Positions 8,377 to 17,340 of a stretch of 32,888 nucleotides of DNA are shown here, in pieces. The notes under the pieces are model-generated. The model had not been told where the DNA came from and did not search any database. It worked only from the letters and a program-made list of their open reading frames with translations. The first letter of the stretch is position 1. Each line of letters starts with the position of its first letter. Made by a program: the position numbers and the translations under genes. The stretch comes from Candidatus Kapaibacterium sp. (GTDB lineage: Bacteria; Bacteroidota; Ignavibacteria; Kapaibacteriales; UBA4661): NCBI GenBank assembly GCA_004292595.1, contig RDXM01000120.1, positions 1 to 32,888 of the forward strand. The letters run 5' to 3'.

Positions 8377-10335
8377 CTACTGTTGCGGTATGCGGGACGG
8401 AGCGGTCGGCAATTCCACAATAAACGTCGCGCCTTTGCCCAGCTCCGATTCGCACCACACCTTGCCATTCATTGCTTCGACCATTTTTTTTACAATGCTG
8501 AGTCCCAAACCAGTGCTGTGTTCGCCGCCTGTCGGACGCGCCGAAAGGCGAGCAAATTTGCCAAATAATTTTTTCATATCCTCTTCAGAAATGCCCTCGC
8601 CTTCGTCTTGAACCTCAATGCGCACGGCTTCATTTCTTGATTGTATGCGCACAACAACATTTTTGCCCCGTGGAGAATACTTGACCGCATTTGAGATGAC
8701 ATTGTCCAGAACTTGCATCATTGCTTGCTTGTCGGCATGGACGTTTGCATGAGTGCTACTCTGGAAATGAACGCGAATATCTTTCTCTTTTGCACGCTCG
8801 GAATACAGCTCCACAACGGATTGAACGTCGGGAGAAATGTCGTAGTGTGTGCAATGAAGCTGCAAGCCACCGCGCTCTATCGCGTTCACATCCAGCAAAT
8901 TGGTGATGATTTCCGTCATGCGCTCGGCAGCCTTGCCAACTGCTTGCATTTGCTTCAAAATGTCGTCGTCATTCATACGGTCGTAGTAGCGCGTCGTCGT
9001 GCCGACAACCATGATAATATGCGCCAGAGGATTTTTCAAATCATGCGCCGCAATTCCCAAAAACTCATTCTTTTCGCTATTGAGATGCTCCAACTGCAAG
9101 TTTTTCTCCTGCAAGGCTGCGTTGGCAACTTCGATATCGCGTGCCTGTTCTTCCAAGATATTTTGCTGATATTCCAGCGCAAGATTTTTTTCGTTCAATG
9201 TCGTATTTGCTAGCTCAATGTCGGCAGCTTGCTGTCCTAAAAGTTCTTGTTGGCGTAAAATTTCATCGTTTTGCTTTTGCAATTTTCGTTCTGAGCGCAC
9301 TTTGTAGCGATAGCGACTATACAACGCCGCAAAGCCGCCCAGCAGCACCACACCGAGCAGTATCAGGGTTTGTCGGGTTTTTGTTTGTAATTCTTGGTCT
9401 TTCACCAGCCCTTCAATTTGGCGATCTTTGCTCAAGGATTCATACTCGGCTTGCAAACGCGAAATACGCTCAAACTGCTCGCTTGAGCGTAAAGAATCTT
9501 GGGCTTCGGCGGCAAAAATTTTCAGAGAATACGCTTGTTCAAAGTCTTTTTTTGTTGAATAAATACGTGCCAGCACTTCGTAGGAATCGCGTATGTACTG
9601 CTTGAAGTGATGCTGTTTTGCGAGCGCAAGTGCCTTCTGAGCAAGTATCAATGCGGAGTCTAGCCGACCAAGCTGGTGGTAGCTCTCGCTTTGATTCACA
9701 AGAACAGATGTCATATTGCTACTATCGGCAAATTTTTGCGAGAGTATCATTGCCTCGCTCAAGTATTGGAGAGCCTTTTCGGGCATTTTTTTGAAATTAT
9801 AGACGTGTCCTAGATTGCTGAACCCCGTACTTTTTCCTTGTTCATCGTGCGCCTCATCATCGGCTGCTAATGATTCCAATAAAAAGGGTATTGCCTTGTC
9901 GTACTGCGCTATATCCATGTACACAATACCAATGTTGTTCAGAGCGGCAGCTTTGCGCTTGGCATTGTTAATTTTTTTTGCGATGGCAAGCGATCGCTCA
10001 TAAAATTTCACTGCTTCGCCAAAAGCCCCATTTACATACAACGATAGCCCAATAATATTCAACGAGCGAGCAATACCAACGCTATCGCCAAGTTTTTCCG
10101 CTAAGGAAAGACCAAAAGCCGCATATTCACTTGCTTTTTTAGGATTTGTCATGTAAAAAGCAAATGCAATATTATTCAGAGTGCGTACTTTATTGGTGTC
10201 CTCGGGCTGCCCGTGCAGATGCTTGACAAGAAAATCAATCTCCTGCGTTTGTGCCTGAACTCGCGGCAAAGAAGAGCAAATGAAAACCGAGAAAGCAAGC
10301 AATAGAGCGGCTTTCAAATGATATAGATATTCCAT
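8377..10335 (-). CDS. TPR sensor histidine kinase 2
   Basis: This 652-residue sensor kinase has the same plan as kinases 1 and 3. Using the ATG at 10335 gives a clean signal peptide (MEYLYHLKAALLLAF to VQAQ); a longer frame from 10377 would bury it behind 14 extra residues. About six TPR repeats (40-290) are followed by a transmembrane helix (LLGVVLLGGFAALY), a long coiled coil, HisKA with H431 in AHDLKNP, and HATPase_c with VISNAVKYSPRGKN, DEGEGI, KLFGKFARL and GLGLSIVKK. The coiled coil contains a 28-residue unit repeated back to back (residues 362-389 and 390-417; pattern QAxDIExANxxLxEKN), exactly four heptads; kinases 1 and 3 have one such unit. No response regulator is adjacent. Upstream, on the opposite orientation, lies copy 3 of an intergenic repeat. 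Confidence 0.92.
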   Translation of the reverse strand: MEYLYHLKAALLLAFSVFICSSLPRVQAQTQEIDFLVKHLHGQPEDTNKVRTLNNIAFAFYMTNPKKASEYAAFGLSLAEKLGDSVGIARSLNIIGLSLYVNGAFGEAVKFYERSLAIAKKINNAKRKAAALNNIGIVYMDIAQYDKAIPFLLESLAADDEAHDEQGKSTGFSNLGHVYNFKKMPEKALQYLSEAMILSQKFADSSNMTSVLVNQSESYHQLGRLDSALILAQKALALAKQHHFKQYIRDSYEVLARIYSTKKDFEQAYSLKIFAAEAQDSLRSSEQFERISRLQAEYESLSKDRQIEGLVKDQELQTKTRQTLILLGVVLLGGFAALYSRYRYKVRSERKLQKQNDEILRQQELLGQQAADIELANTTLNEKNLALEYQQNILEEQARDIEVANAALQEKNLQLEHLNSEKNEFLGIAAHDLKNPLAHIIMVVGTTTRYYDRMNDDDILKQMQAVGKAAERMTEIITNLLDVNAIERGGLQLHCTHYDISPDVQSVVELYSERAKEKDIRVHFQSSTHANVHADKQAMMQVLDNVISNAVKYSPRGKNVVVRIQSRNEAVRIEVQDEGEGISEEDMKKLFGKFARLSARPTGGEHSTGLGLSIVKKMVEAMNGKVWCESELGKGATFIVELPTAPSRIPQQ

Positions 10336-10410
10336 AATGATAACCCTGCAATGAGAACTGCACGATGAATAATACAAAAAAAGGCTTGCTGCTTTCGATG
10401 GAGTACACCT

Positions 10411-10478
10411 CTGAAAGGTAGATTACATTTCATTTTCTTCGCTGTTTAATATGCAATTTTCACCTACTTTGAGTATAA
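10411..10478 (+). repeat. Dispersed intergenic repeat, copy 3
   Basis: This copy shares CTGAAA-GG, TTCATTT-CTTC and ATGCAATTTTCACC..CTTTGAGTATAA (core 10451-10478) with copies at 23858-23938 and 29928-30030. All three are in the plus orientation. Here it points away from kinase 2 and toward the 3' end of crtI, so it cannot serve as a conventional promoter for kinase 2. Confidence 0.6.
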
Positions 10479-10518
10479 CAATTTCAACAGAACAGCATAT
10501 GCACCTGAGCGAAAAACC

Positions 10519-10560
10519 TCAAAAAAACAAAGCCGCCCCATGCAATGTATGAAGCGGCTT
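10519..10560 (-). terminator. Rho-independent terminator of crtI
   Basis: Read on the minus strand, a 7-bp stem AAGCCGC / GCGGCTT (10560-10554 with 10536-10530) encloses a 17-nt loop and is followed by a T-rich run (TTTGTTTTTTTG). It lies about 25 nt beyond the crtI stop codon. Confidence 0.8.
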
Positions 10561-10584
10561 GTATCATATTTTTGCCAATAATTT

Positions 10585-12147
10585 TCATGCACTAACAATG
10601 GGTTCGCCTTGTACTTCTGGCGTAAACTCCATTCCAAAATCCTGACACAAGAGTTTATGCGTGGTTTCGGCGGTCATCAGTACGCCCGGAACGCCCGCGC
10701 CTGGATGTGTGCTTGTGCCGACAAGATACATATTCGGTACGTCCTCGCTGCGGTTGTGCGGACGGAAATATGCTGTTTGGATGAGTGAGGGTTCAACGCC
10801 CCACGCGCTGCCTAAATTGCTGTTTCGCTCGCGTTTGAAGTCTTCGGGCGTGAAAAGCTCCAGCACTTCGATATTTTCTTTCAAGCCGTCCATACCGAAA
10901 TCTTCCTCCAAAAATTGCAGCACTTTATCGGCGTAGGTTTGCTTGATGTCGTCCCATTTCAAGCCCGATGCGAGGTTTGCAACGGGAATCAGCACGTACA
11001 TACTTTCGCAGCCTTCCGGTGCCATTCCAGCATCGGTGCGGGTTGGAACGTGGAGATACATTGAGAAATCTTCGGGCAAGATTTTTTTATCAAAAATATC
11101 TTTCACAAGTTCTTTGTAGCGTTCTGCGAGAATCAAGGTGTGGTGCAGCAGTTCGGGATATTTTTTCTTCGTGCCAATGTACATGAGAAAAGCACTCATC
11201 GAATAATCCAAACCATCTACTTTTTTATCCGTCCATTTCTTGCGGTTTTCAGGTTTGATGAGTTTTTTCATCGTGTGCGCAAAATCGGCATTGGAAACAA
11301 CGGCATCCACAGGATAGACCGTTCCGCCAGCTTTTACGCCTGTTGCGCGTTTGCTTGCGGCATCAATCACGATTTCATCAACAGGGCAGCTTGTTTTAAT
11401 TGTCCCGCCTAATTCCAAAAATAGCTTTTCCAGTGCTTGCACGAAACTGTACATCCCGCCGGTGGAAAACCATACGCCGCCGTTTTTTTCCAAGTACGGA
11501 ATCATGAGGTAAATTGCGGGAGCGCGAAATGGGCTTGCGCCAATGAAAAGCGGATGAAAGGAAAACGTGAAGCGTGTGCGGAAATCTTTGAAATACTGCT
11601 TGACGAAGAAATATGCGGGAAAGAGAGCGTTGAGCTTCAACGCACGCGGCACAAAACCAAAATAAGTGCGCAAGTCCATAAACGGCGTTGTCCCCAAACC
11701 ATCGGTAATAACGGCATCGTAGAGGTTTTTCGCGGCAACCATGAATTTATCGTAGTTTTCAGCGTCTTGCACATTGAATTTCGCAAACTCTGCTTTCATG
11801 CGCTCGCTATCGCCAGTGTAGTCGATGAAGGTTTTATCGTGAAAATAGATGCGGTAAAATGGGTCGAGATAGTGCATTTCCATGTAGTCTTCCATGCGCC
11901 GCCCAGCAGTGGCGAACACCTTCTGAATCACATCTGGTGCGGTGATGAGCGACGGACCCATATCAAAGGTATAGCCTTTTTTCTTGATTTGGTACGCATG
12001 ACCGCCTACTTTCTCGTTTTTCTCAAACATCGTTACGTTGAAGCCTTGCGCCTGCAAGCGCACTGCCGCCGAAAGCCCACCAAAGCCTGAGCCAATAATA
12101 GCAACATTCTTTTTCGTGTCGTTTTTTTTCATATCGTTCTTTTTCAT
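10585..12147 (-). CDS. crtI: CrtI-type phytoene desaturase
   Basis: This FAD-dependent carotenoid desaturase/isomerase is 520 residues, the usual length for bacterial CrtI. The Rossmann dinucleotide motif is VAIIGSGFGGLSAA (G19-x-G21-x-x-G24), followed by an FEKNEKVGGHAY strand typical of the amine-oxidase/CrtI superfamily. The C-terminus has the CrtI signature STHPGAGVPGV in the FAD-binding helix region. It probably introduces double bonds into phytoene on the way to lycopene or neurosporene; the exact number of steps, or a related carotenoid dehydrogenase role, cannot be read from sequence. There is no crtB or other carotenoid gene nearby. The N-terminus is a tandem repeat, MKKND-MKKND-TKKN, giving two in-frame ATG codons 15 nt apart, so the exact start is uncertain. 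A terminator follows at 10519-10560. Confidence 0.93.
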   Translation of the reverse strand: MKKNDMKKNDTKKNVAIIGSGFGGLSAAVRLQAQGFNVTMFEKNEKVGGHAYQIKKKGYTFDMGPSLITAPDVIQKVFATAGRRMEDYMEMHYLDPFYRIYFHDKTFIDYTGDSERMKAEFAKFNVQDAENYDKFMVAAKNLYDAVITDGLGTTPFMDLRTYFGFVPRALKLNALFPAYFFVKQYFKDFRTRFTFSFHPLFIGASPFRAPAIYLMIPYLEKNGGVWFSTGGMYSFVQALEKLFLELGGTIKTSCPVDEIVIDAASKRATGVKAGGTVYPVDAVVSNADFAHTMKKLIKPENRKKWTDKKVDGLDYSMSAFLMYIGTKKKYPELLHHTLILAERYKELVKDIFDKKILPEDFSMYLHVPTRTDAGMAPEGCESMYVLIPVANLASGLKWDDIKQTYADKVLQFLEEDFGMDGLKENIEVLELFTPEDFKRERNSNLGSAWGVEPSLIQTAYFRPHNRSEDVPNMYLVGTSTHPGAGVPGVLMTAETTHKLLCQDFGMEFTPEVQGEPIVSA

Positions 12148-12237
12148 ATCATTCCTAAAAATTTATCAAGAACCTGTGATTTACAATGCAGTCTAAACGT
12201 CTGATATATGGTAGAAAGTTTCCTGTTTGCTTGAAAA

Positions 12238-12366
12238 GGACGCGGATATAAGATAACTACACTCACAAAAACAATACTGCTCTCGCATCAGCAAATGCCC
12301 GTCATTGCTCGCTCTTCAATCATCTTCATCATGAAAATCTGGGCTTCATCTGCGTCCAAAAAAATC
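12238..12366. repeat. Degenerate inverted-repeat element related to the 27-kb MITE
   Basis: GGACGCGGAT (12238-12247) on the left and CTTCATCTGCGTCC followed by AAAAAAATC on the right (12344-12366) form weak inverted ends. The right end matches the inner arm of the MITE at 27021-27214 (CTTCATCTGCGTCCTAAAAAATC) with one mismatch. The middle contains the same ATCATCTTCATC-type sequence. I read it as an old or shortened relative. It lies between the crtI start and the end of the leucine-rich-repeat gene. Confidence 0.5.
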
Positions 12367-12378
12367 TTAGCGCACAAT

Positions 12379-13632
12379 CTACTGCACCACATTTGGCGCG
12401 AAAAGCCCTGTAACGCGCTCCACTTCTTGCTTGGGAAGCGGATTGCCTAAAAGCACAAAGCACTCGGTGAGTTTTTTCAAATTGCCAATATTTTGCGGTA
12501 GCTTTTTACATTGATTGCCATAAACGTTCAGCGTTATCAAGCTCGTCATATCGGCAAGCTCTTCGGGCAAGTCTTGAAGCTGGTTGTAGGAGAGATTCAC
12601 GTAACGTAGTTCCTTCAGTGCGGTGAATTCTTTCGGCAAGGCTTTCACTTGCGAGTACGCGATGTTAAATTCGCGCAAGTTTGCCATGCCGCTAATCGCC
12701 GATGGAATCTCGCTAAAGCGGTTATTATTGGCAGTGAAAATAATAAGACTATCCAACGAGCAAATCTCGGTGGGGAACTGCGCTATTTTGCAGGAAGAAA
12801 TATTCAGAAGGCGCAAATTTTTCATCGTCGCCAGTGCTGGAGACCAGCTTTGAAGCGGGTTCTCTTGCAGAATGAGGCGACGCAATTTGGGAAGAGTTGC
12901 CAAAGAAGCAGGAAATACCGAAAAGTTATTAACAGAAATTTCTAAGTCGTTGAGGACTAGAAATTTATCAAGGTTTTGCGGCAATGTTTGGAGTTTATTG
13001 CGGCTAAGATTTAATTGAAGCAGTTTCGGCATTGCGCAAAAAGCATCTGGCAACGAGGTAATGTCATTCTCGGCAAGCGTTAATGCCAATAAATTCGGCA
13101 GCTTTGCCAATTCTTGCGGTGCTGCGCCTTTGAGTTGCGTTTTTGCTAACGAGAGAATTTCCAGCTTGGTGCATTGTTCCAAGCCTTTCGGAAATTTCCC
13201 AAGCGGCGTACCTGCTAATGAGAGGGTTTGCAGGTTTATGAGCTTCGCAAAGGTGCTTGGCGGGATATTTTTCAAGCGAGCATTTGTTATGGTCAAAATT
13301 TGCAAGTTCTTCATATTCTCAAGCCCTGGAGGCAGCTCGGTAAGCGGGTTGTCGTCGAGCATCAAGACTTGAAGTTTCGTAAGTTTTGCAAACGTGGGAG
13401 GAAGTTTTTTGTAGCCTTGATTTTTCAAGTTGAGTTTATAAACGAGTTCTGGTCTATCAATAGCACGTTTCAAAGAATTAATTTCTTCTTTGAGGTCGAG
13501 TTCTTCTGGCGCGAGGAGTTCGTCATCTTCTTGTGCAAACGTAGAGGGCGCGTATATGCTTGCCAAAACGCAAAAAAGAACAACAAAGCGTTGCGCAAAT
13601 GCGTGAGCAAAATGCTTGATGAGAACAGTCAT
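12379..13632 (-). CDS. Exported leucine-rich-repeat protein
   Basis: A signal peptide (MTVLIKHFAHAF to TFAQ) and a short acidic segment (DDELLAPEELDLKEE) precede about 14 leucine-rich repeats of 22-24 residues covering about residues 50-405. The repeat pattern is L..L.L..N.L..LP..(L/F)..L..L, the SDS22/bacterial-type LRR. The ATG at 13632 is preferred to the in-frame TTG at 13638. The protein is likely periplasmic or surface-exposed and acts by binding another protein; no catalytic domain, membrane anchor or type IX sorting domain is visible. It lies in the same orientation as the MFS gene with a 74-nt gap, so both may share a transcript, but they have no obvious functional link. Confidence 0.87.
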   Translation of the reverse strand: MTVLIKHFAHAFAQRFVVLFCVLASIYAPSTFAQEDDELLAPEELDLKEEINSLKRAIDRPELVYKLNLKNQGYKKLPPTFAKLTKLQVLMLDDNPLTELPPGLENMKNLQILTITNARLKNIPPSTFAKLINLQTLSLAGTPLGKFPKGLEQCTKLEILSLAKTQLKGAAPQELAKLPNLLALTLAENDITSLPDAFCAMPKLLQLNLSRNKLQTLPQNLDKFLVLNDLEISVNNFSVFPASLATLPKLRRLILQENPLQSWSPALATMKNLRLLNISSCKIAQFPTEICSLDSLIIFTANNNRFSEIPSAISGMANLREFNIAYSQVKALPKEFTALKELRYVNLSYNQLQDLPEELADMTSLITLNVYGNQCKKLPQNIGNLKKLTECFVLLGNPLPKQEVERVTGLFAPNVVQ

Positions 13633-13706
13633 AATCAAAAAAAATGTGAAACAATGAAGTTGGAAATTATTGTGCTGGAGGCATCACAGTTGAGAGTGTC
13701 GAGCCA

Positions 13707-14909
13707 TTACTTTGACAAGGTTGTACTATGCTGCGGTTTAAGAACAAATGCCGACCAGAGCATAATTCCGAGCATCAAGCAGAGCGCAAGGATGCCCGGA
13801 GCAAACGTCCCGACGCGCTCCATCATTGCGCCGCCCGCAAAGGCAGCCACGAAGCGGGTGCTGTTGTCAATCGCGCCAGAAATGCCCATAATACCGCCTG
13901 TTTGGTCGCTCGAAACAGCTTTGGTGAGCAAACTATTCACAACCGTAATCAGCAAACTTGCCGAAAAACACAGAGGCGCAATCGCGGTAAGAAGCATAAT
14001 CGTATTCTGCGAAAATGCCCATAAACCCAGTGAACACGCCATTATCGGCAAAGCAAGACGGAGCAGCTCTTCATCGTGAAATTTCGCCGTGAGCGGGCGC
14101 AGCACCACGCCTTGCGTGAGCGCGACGGCAATGCCGATAAACGCAAACACGTAGGAAGTTTCCCGCGCCGAAAGCTGCAAATGCAATTTATTGAAAAGGC
14201 TGATATTTTGTTGAAATAATGCAAATGCGAGACTAAATCCGCACCAGACAACCAGCATTGGTGCGACTTTCGGGCTGCCGAGCATTTCGGCAAGTTTCGG
14301 CACATTCAGCATATCCGATGGAACAAGGCTACGTTCCCGTGCAAGGCTCATCCGCTCTGGGCTGAGAGATTCTGGGAGCAAAAAAATCACCACACAAACG
14401 TTGATTACGCCAAGCGCAGCAGACAAAAATGCGGGCAACGCAAATTCACCAGAACGAAGGAGAATACCGCCAATCGCGGGACCAATCGTGAAGCCGCATC
14501 CAAACGCTGCGCCCAGCAATCCCAGTGCTTTCGACCGTTCGGCTTCGCTGGTAATATCGGCAATATACGCCTGGGCAATCGGGATATTTGCCGACACCAA
14601 ACCCGCAAGAATCCTCGCTGCGAAGAACATCCAGAGTGCGTCGGCAAAGCCAATAATCACGAAACCGATGATATTCCCGCAAATATCCAGCACAAACATG
14701 GGCTTTCTGCCAAGACTATCCGACAGCCGCGCAAGAATTGGTGCGCCAACAAACTGACAAAGAGCGTAGAGACCAGTCAGAATGCCTACTTGCGTGGGAG
14801 TTGCTCCCAAATGCTGCGCAAAATAGGGCAGTACGGGGAGCAGAATCGCAAAGCCGATAATATCCAGCAAAACGACAAAAAATATCAAACCTAAGCGTGG
14901 TTTCGGCAT
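13707..14909 (-). CDS. MFS transporter, TetA-like DHA1 family
   Basis: This 400-residue protein has about 12 hydrophobic helices. The first loop after helix 2 carries the MFS motif A as LARLSDSLGRKP (about residues 59-70), and the region PVLPYFAQHLGATPTQVG is typical of the TetA/DHA1 branch of proton-driven exporters. SEAERSKALGLLGAAFGCGFTIGPAIGG matches the motif C region of antiporters in helix 5. It probably exports a small hydrophobic compound in exchange for protons; the substrate cannot be inferred, and calling it a resistance gene would go too far. The start ATG at 14909 directly precedes helix 1. The downstream LRR gene and upstream hydrolase gene are on the same strand with gaps of 74 and 30 nt, suggesting a transcription unit. 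Confidence 0.88.
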   Translation of the reverse strand: MPKPRLGLIFFVVLLDIIGFAILLPVLPYFAQHLGATPTQVGILTGLYALCQFVGAPILARLSDSLGRKPMFVLDICGNIIGFVIIGFADALWMFFAARILAGLVSANIPIAQAYIADITSEAERSKALGLLGAAFGCGFTIGPAIGGILLRSGEFALPAFLSAALGVINVCVVIFLLPESLSPERMSLARERSLVPSDMLNVPKLAEMLGSPKVAPMLVVWCGFSLAFALFQQNISLFNKLHLQLSARETSYVFAFIGIAVALTQGVVLRPLTAKFHDEELLRLALPIMACSLGLWAFSQNTIMLLTAIAPLCFSASLLITVVNSLLTKAVSSDQTGGIMGISGAIDNSTRFVAAFAGGAMMERVGTFAPGILALCLMLGIMLWSAFVLKPQHSTTLSK

Positions 14910-14939
14910 GGTGAAAAGTATAGGTAAAAATCTGTACTG

Positions 14940-15677
14940 TTATCTCAGAACCCGCAGAAATGCTGTTGTTGCCTCTGCAATGCGTCGTTGTTGCTCTGCC
15001 GCGCTCATGGTTGCTTCTTTGTCGCCATTTTGCGCACCATAGCTACCAAACTGCGCATGGTTGCCGCCTTCCAAGCGAAGGTATTGGGTCGAAGCGGGCA
15101 AATATTTTTTATTTTCATCAATTTTTTCTGGCGTTGCCAAACCATCCAAACTGCCAAAAACCGAGAGAACTTTCAATCCCGTGCGCTTGGACAAATCATT
15201 GGAAACATCAGGATACGACGCATAGACAACCAAGCCGCGAAACAGCGTAGAATCTTGATGCACAAGCCGCGCTGCCATTGCGCCGCCGAGCGAATGTCCG
15301 CCAATCGCCCATATGGAAATGTTCTTGTTTTTCTCTAAAACAATTTTCCCTTTGTCTGGAGCGAGAACTGCCAAGCCAAGCGGCTGCGGAACGATTGCAA
15401 CATAAAATCCAGCCGCCGCAATATCGCGGCATAAGGGCGCGTAAGCGCGTTCATCCACAAAGCCGCCTGGATAAAACACAAAGCCTGTTTTCGGCATCAT
15501 ATTTTTCGGCGAAAGGGCGATAAAATCAGCGTTTGTCGTGATTTCTACGAGGTTGTCTGATTTTAATGCCGTCAGCGCAGGTTCGCTCGGCGCACGACAC
15601 GCGCTGAGGAACAACGCTATTCCGCAAAGAAGCAGTAAGCTGGAGAGCGCGTGAAATCTTGTTTTTAGGAAAAGCAT
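14940..15677 (-). CDS. Alpha/beta-hydrolase lipoprotein
   Basis: Taking the ATG at 15677 gives a 245-residue protein with a lipoprotein signal peptide and lipobox LSAC (C27); a longer frame from 15749 would add 24 residues before it. The mature part is a compact alpha/beta hydrolase of the PF12695-like group: strand FVFYPGGFVDERAYAPL, nucleophile elbow GGHSLGG (S129), acidic residue D178 in FGSLDGLATPEKI, and histidine H207 in LEGGNHAQFGSYG. The GGNHAQFG signature with this spacing is characteristic of that family. It is likely an esterase or related hydrolase tethered to a membrane on the periplasmic side; its substrate is unknown. It ends 30 nt upstream of the MFS transporter start on the same strand. 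Confidence 0.88.
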   Translation of the reverse strand: MLFLKTRFHALSSLLLLCGIALFLSACRAPSEPALTALKSDNLVEITTNADFIALSPKNMMPKTGFVFYPGGFVDERAYAPLCRDIAAAGFYVAIVPQPLGLAVLAPDKGKIVLEKNKNISIWAIGGHSLGGAMAARLVHQDSTLFRGLVVYASYPDVSNDLSKRTGLKVLSVFGSLDGLATPEKIDENKKYLPASTQYLRLEGGNHAQFGSYGAQNGDKEATMSAAEQQRRIAEATTAFLRVLR

Positions 15678-15830
15678 GATTGTTTGTATGGAGCGTGGTG
15701 GTGGTAAACCAGAAACAGAGTGAGAGCCTCGCAGACGGCTTTGCGTCAAGAAGCGAAACCCTCACACAATCGTCAGTATTGAAGCGGCTTCAACGCTTCA
15801 TCCTTCATATTTCAGACTTCATCCTTTCCG

Positions 15831-17195
15831 CTAGGCGTAGCGCAAGACATCGTGCCGCGAAACTACGCCGATAATGCGCCCAAAATCGCCCACAAGCAGC
15901 GCGGGGTCTTTGCGGAGCTTGTCGATTGCCTCGCGCACATCGCTTTGTGCATCCAAAACGGGCATGGTGGATTCCATCAAGCCGTCGAGCGTGGAATCAA
16001 GCGCGTTGCGGTCTTCCAGCACTTTCGCCATGAGGCGGTTTTCGCGGACGCTGCCGACGGGTTTGCCAGCGTCGTCCAGCACGGGAAGCGCGGAGAGTTC
16101 GTATTTGTTCATAAGGTCGAGAACTTCTTTCACCGAAGCCGTTGGTTTCGCCGAAACGAGTGGTGGCAAGGTTTTCGAGGAATGTTTTTCTTCCAAGAGC
16201 ATTTTGAGCGTCATTCTATCAACGTCGAGCAGCTTGTTTTGCTTCAGCCATTCGTCGGAATGGTGCTTGGTCAAGTATCGCTCGCCTGTATCGCAGATGA
16301 TTGCTACAACGACGGCATCTTTTGGCAAAAGTTTCGCCACGCGCAAGGCTGCAACAACGTTCATGCCCGACGAACCGCCGCAGAAAATGCCTTCTTCGCG
16401 CACCAAACGCCGCGCCATTGTGAAAGATTCTTTATCAGGAATGTTCAAAATTTCGTCAATAAGTGGCAAGTTCAGATTGCCTGGAATGCGCTCCTGTCCT
16501 ACGCCCTCGACCAAGTACGGCAGCGATTCCACCAAACGCCCGGTATCTTTGAAGGATTTGATAGACGAGCCAAGCGGGTCTGCGCCGATGATTTTGATAT
16601 TTGGATTTTTTTCTTTCAAAAAACGCGCCGTGCCAGTAATCGTGCCGCCTGTACCCATGCCAGCGATGAAGTGCGTTACTTCGCCGTCGGTGTCGCGCCA
16701 GATTTCTGGACCAGTCGAACGGTAGTGTACATCGGGGTTTGCGGGATTATCGTATTGATTAAGCATAATCGCACCCGGAATCTCACTTGCAAGGCGTTTT
16801 GCAGTATTGAAGTAGTATTCTGGTGAACTTTGCTTTGCGGCGGACGGAACAATCATCACATCTGCGCCGAGCGCACGAAGGTAGCGTACACGCTCGACGG
16901 AGGCTTTTTCGGTCATCACAAAAAGGCAGTTGTAGCCGCGCAGACGTGCCGCGAGCGCAAGACCAATTCCCGTATTGCCGCTTGTCGGCTCGACAATCAA
17001 GCCGCCTGGCTGCAAGCGTCCTTCTTTTTCCGCCGCTTCAATCATGGCAATTCCGATGCGGTCTTTCACCGAACCGCCCGGATTACGGCTTTCCATTTTC
17101 GCAAGAACCGTTGCCTGAATGCCCTCCGTAACTTTGTTCAAGCGTACAAGGGGCGTATTTCCTATCATTTCCATCACCGAATTGTAGTACTGCAT
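15831..17195 (-). CDS. cbs: Cystathionine beta-synthase with C-terminal CBS pair
   Basis: This 454-residue PLP enzyme of the cysteine synthase fold condenses serine with homocysteine to cystathionine. The PLP lysine is K44 in NPGGSVKDRIG, the substrate loop is TSGNTG (71-76) and the phosphate-binding loop is GMGTGGTITG. The serine-site region GGSSGMN is also present. After about residue 325 comes a pair of CBS domains (about 335-454), often a regulatory adenosyl-ligand site. That two-part layout, without a haem-binding N-terminus, argues for cystathionine beta-synthase over plain cysteine synthase, but O-acetylserine sulphhydrylase activity cannot be excluded. A GAAAGG sequence lies 6 nt before the ATG and is a plausible ribosome binding site. 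No other sulphur-metabolism gene is adjacent. Confidence 0.9.
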   Translation of the reverse strand: MQYYNSVMEMIGNTPLVRLNKVTEGIQATVLAKMESRNPGGSVKDRIGIAMIEAAEKEGRLQPGGLIVEPTSGNTGIGLALAARLRGYNCLFVMTEKASVERVRYLRALGADVMIVPSAAKQSSPEYYFNTAKRLASEIPGAIMLNQYDNPANPDVHYRSTGPEIWRDTDGEVTHFIAGMGTGGTITGTARFLKEKNPNIKIIGADPLGSSIKSFKDTGRLVESLPYLVEGVGQERIPGNLNLPLIDEILNIPDKESFTMARRLVREEGIFCGGSSGMNVVAALRVAKLLPKDAVVVAIICDTGERYLTKHHSDEWLKQNKLLDVDRMTLKMLLEEKHSSKTLPPLVSAKPTASVKEVLDLMNKYELSALPVLDDAGKPVGSVRENRLMAKVLEDRNALDSTLDGLMESTMPVLDAQSDVREAIDKLRKDPALLVGDFGRIIGVVSRHDVLRYA

Positions 17196-17340
17196 TTCGC
17201 GCCTTTCAAAATAATATGTAATTCAAAAAAACTGAACACACGAGCCACTTCTGCGTTGTTTTCATGCTGAAGTTTGTAAAGACTACTAATGTACGGAAAT
17301 ATTTGAAATAATTGACAACCAAGTCCCTTTTCTTCGATTC

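Noticed and set aside
8205-8468. Minus-strand frames crossing the end of kinase 2
   Set aside because: They translate the REP-like repeat and the kinase end in other frames; such translations are typical repeat artefacts.
13228-14079. 283-codon plus-strand frame opposite the LRR and MFS genes
   Set aside because: It spans two well-supported genes on the other strand and has no recognisable domain.
15781-15830. Terminator hairpin GAAGCG/CGCTTC after cystathionine beta-synthase
   Set aside because: The stem is only 6 bp and no T-run follows on the minus strand.
15852-16826. Long plus-strand frames opposite cystathionine beta-synthase
   Set aside because: Shadows of a highly conserved enzyme gene.
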